A DNA stretch of 14,444 bases, from NCBI GenBank assembly GCA_003140705.1, contig PLKU01000182.1:8026-22469 (forward strand), given 5' to 3'. Position numbers and translations under genes: made by a program. Below the pieces are notes generated by a model. That model was not told the DNA's origin. It did no database searches and saw nothing but the letters and a program-made list of their open reading frames with translations. Positions 14,375 to 14,444 of the stretch are shown piece by piece; the stretch's first letter is position 1, and each line of letters begins with the position of its first letter. The DNA comes from Acidobacteriaceae bacterium (GTDB lineage Bacteria > Acidobacteriota > Terriglobia > Terriglobales > Acidobacteriaceae).

Positions 14375-14444
14375 CTACTTGCCCGCAGGCTGCGGCAGAT
14401 CCGCTACAAGTCTCAAGGAAACTGTCAGTTCATCCAGTTGGAAG
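14375..14444 (-). CDS. tssC: T6SS sheath large subunit TssC, last 22 codons
   Basis: Only the 3' end is in the window. It reads FQLDELTVSLRLVADLPQPAGK followed by TAG at 14375-14377, too short for the usual gene-finding length cutoffs. The pattern F-Q-L-D-[DE]-L-[TS]-V-S-L-R-L-V-A-[DE]-L-P is the typical C-terminal strand of TssC/VipB, the sheath subunit that wraps the Hcp tube. Its position directly upstream of hcp matches the usual tssB-tssC-hcp order. tssB is expected further right, off the window. Confidence 0.85.
   Translation of the reverse strand, partial: FQLDELTVSLRLVADLPQPAGK

Overview
The window is one flank of a type VI secretion system (T6SS) locus from a Gram-negative bacterium. 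The T6SS machinery itself requires a diderm host. The moderately high GC content, the dense gene packing, and a TPR/PEGA-type membrane protein beside the T6SS would suit an Acidobacteriota (Terriglobia-like) genome. That assignment is an impression from gene style and was not tested.

Minus strand, about 14444 down to 2530, read right to left: the last codons of tssC (sheath large subunit), hcp/tssD (inner tube), tagJ/impE (sheath/ClpV accessory), tssA (baseplate/sheath-assembly cap), tssE, tssF and tssG (baseplate wedge), clpV/tssH (sheath-disassembly ATPase), vgrG/tssI (spike), a DUF1795/DcrB-like Eag-type chaperone, and a small PAAR tip protein. From hcp to clpV the genes overlap or are at most 31 nt apart, so they read as one operon. 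The spike group (vgrG, chaperone, PAAR) follows with looser gaps of 57-73 nt. Apart from the position of tssA, the order matches the Pseudomonas aeruginosa H1-T6SS (HSI-I) order tssB-tssC-hcp-tagJ-tssE-tssF-tssG-clpV-vgrG.

Plus strand, 1-2444: the 3' part of a large gene whose product has TPR-like helical repeats, one transmembrane helix and a C-terminal PEGA-like domain. It could be the tail of a Ser/Thr protein kinase whose catalytic part lies off the left edge. It is followed, with an ATGA stop/start overlap, by a secreted TPR protein. This pair converges on the T6SS operon, with 85 nt between the facing stop codons.

How the parts work together: TssC (with TssB, off window) forms the contractile sheath around an Hcp tube. 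TssA/E/F/G build the baseplate, VgrG plus PAAR form the puncturing tip, and ClpV with TagJ recycles contracted sheath. The membrane-complex genes (tssJ/L/M), tssK and tssB are not in the window and would have to lie beyond its edges. No toxin or immunity gene, mobile element, RNA gene or CRISPR array was seen. There is no gene-free stretch over 300 nt. The least explained parts are the plus-strand envelope pair and the Eag-like chaperone, which has no obvious effector client.
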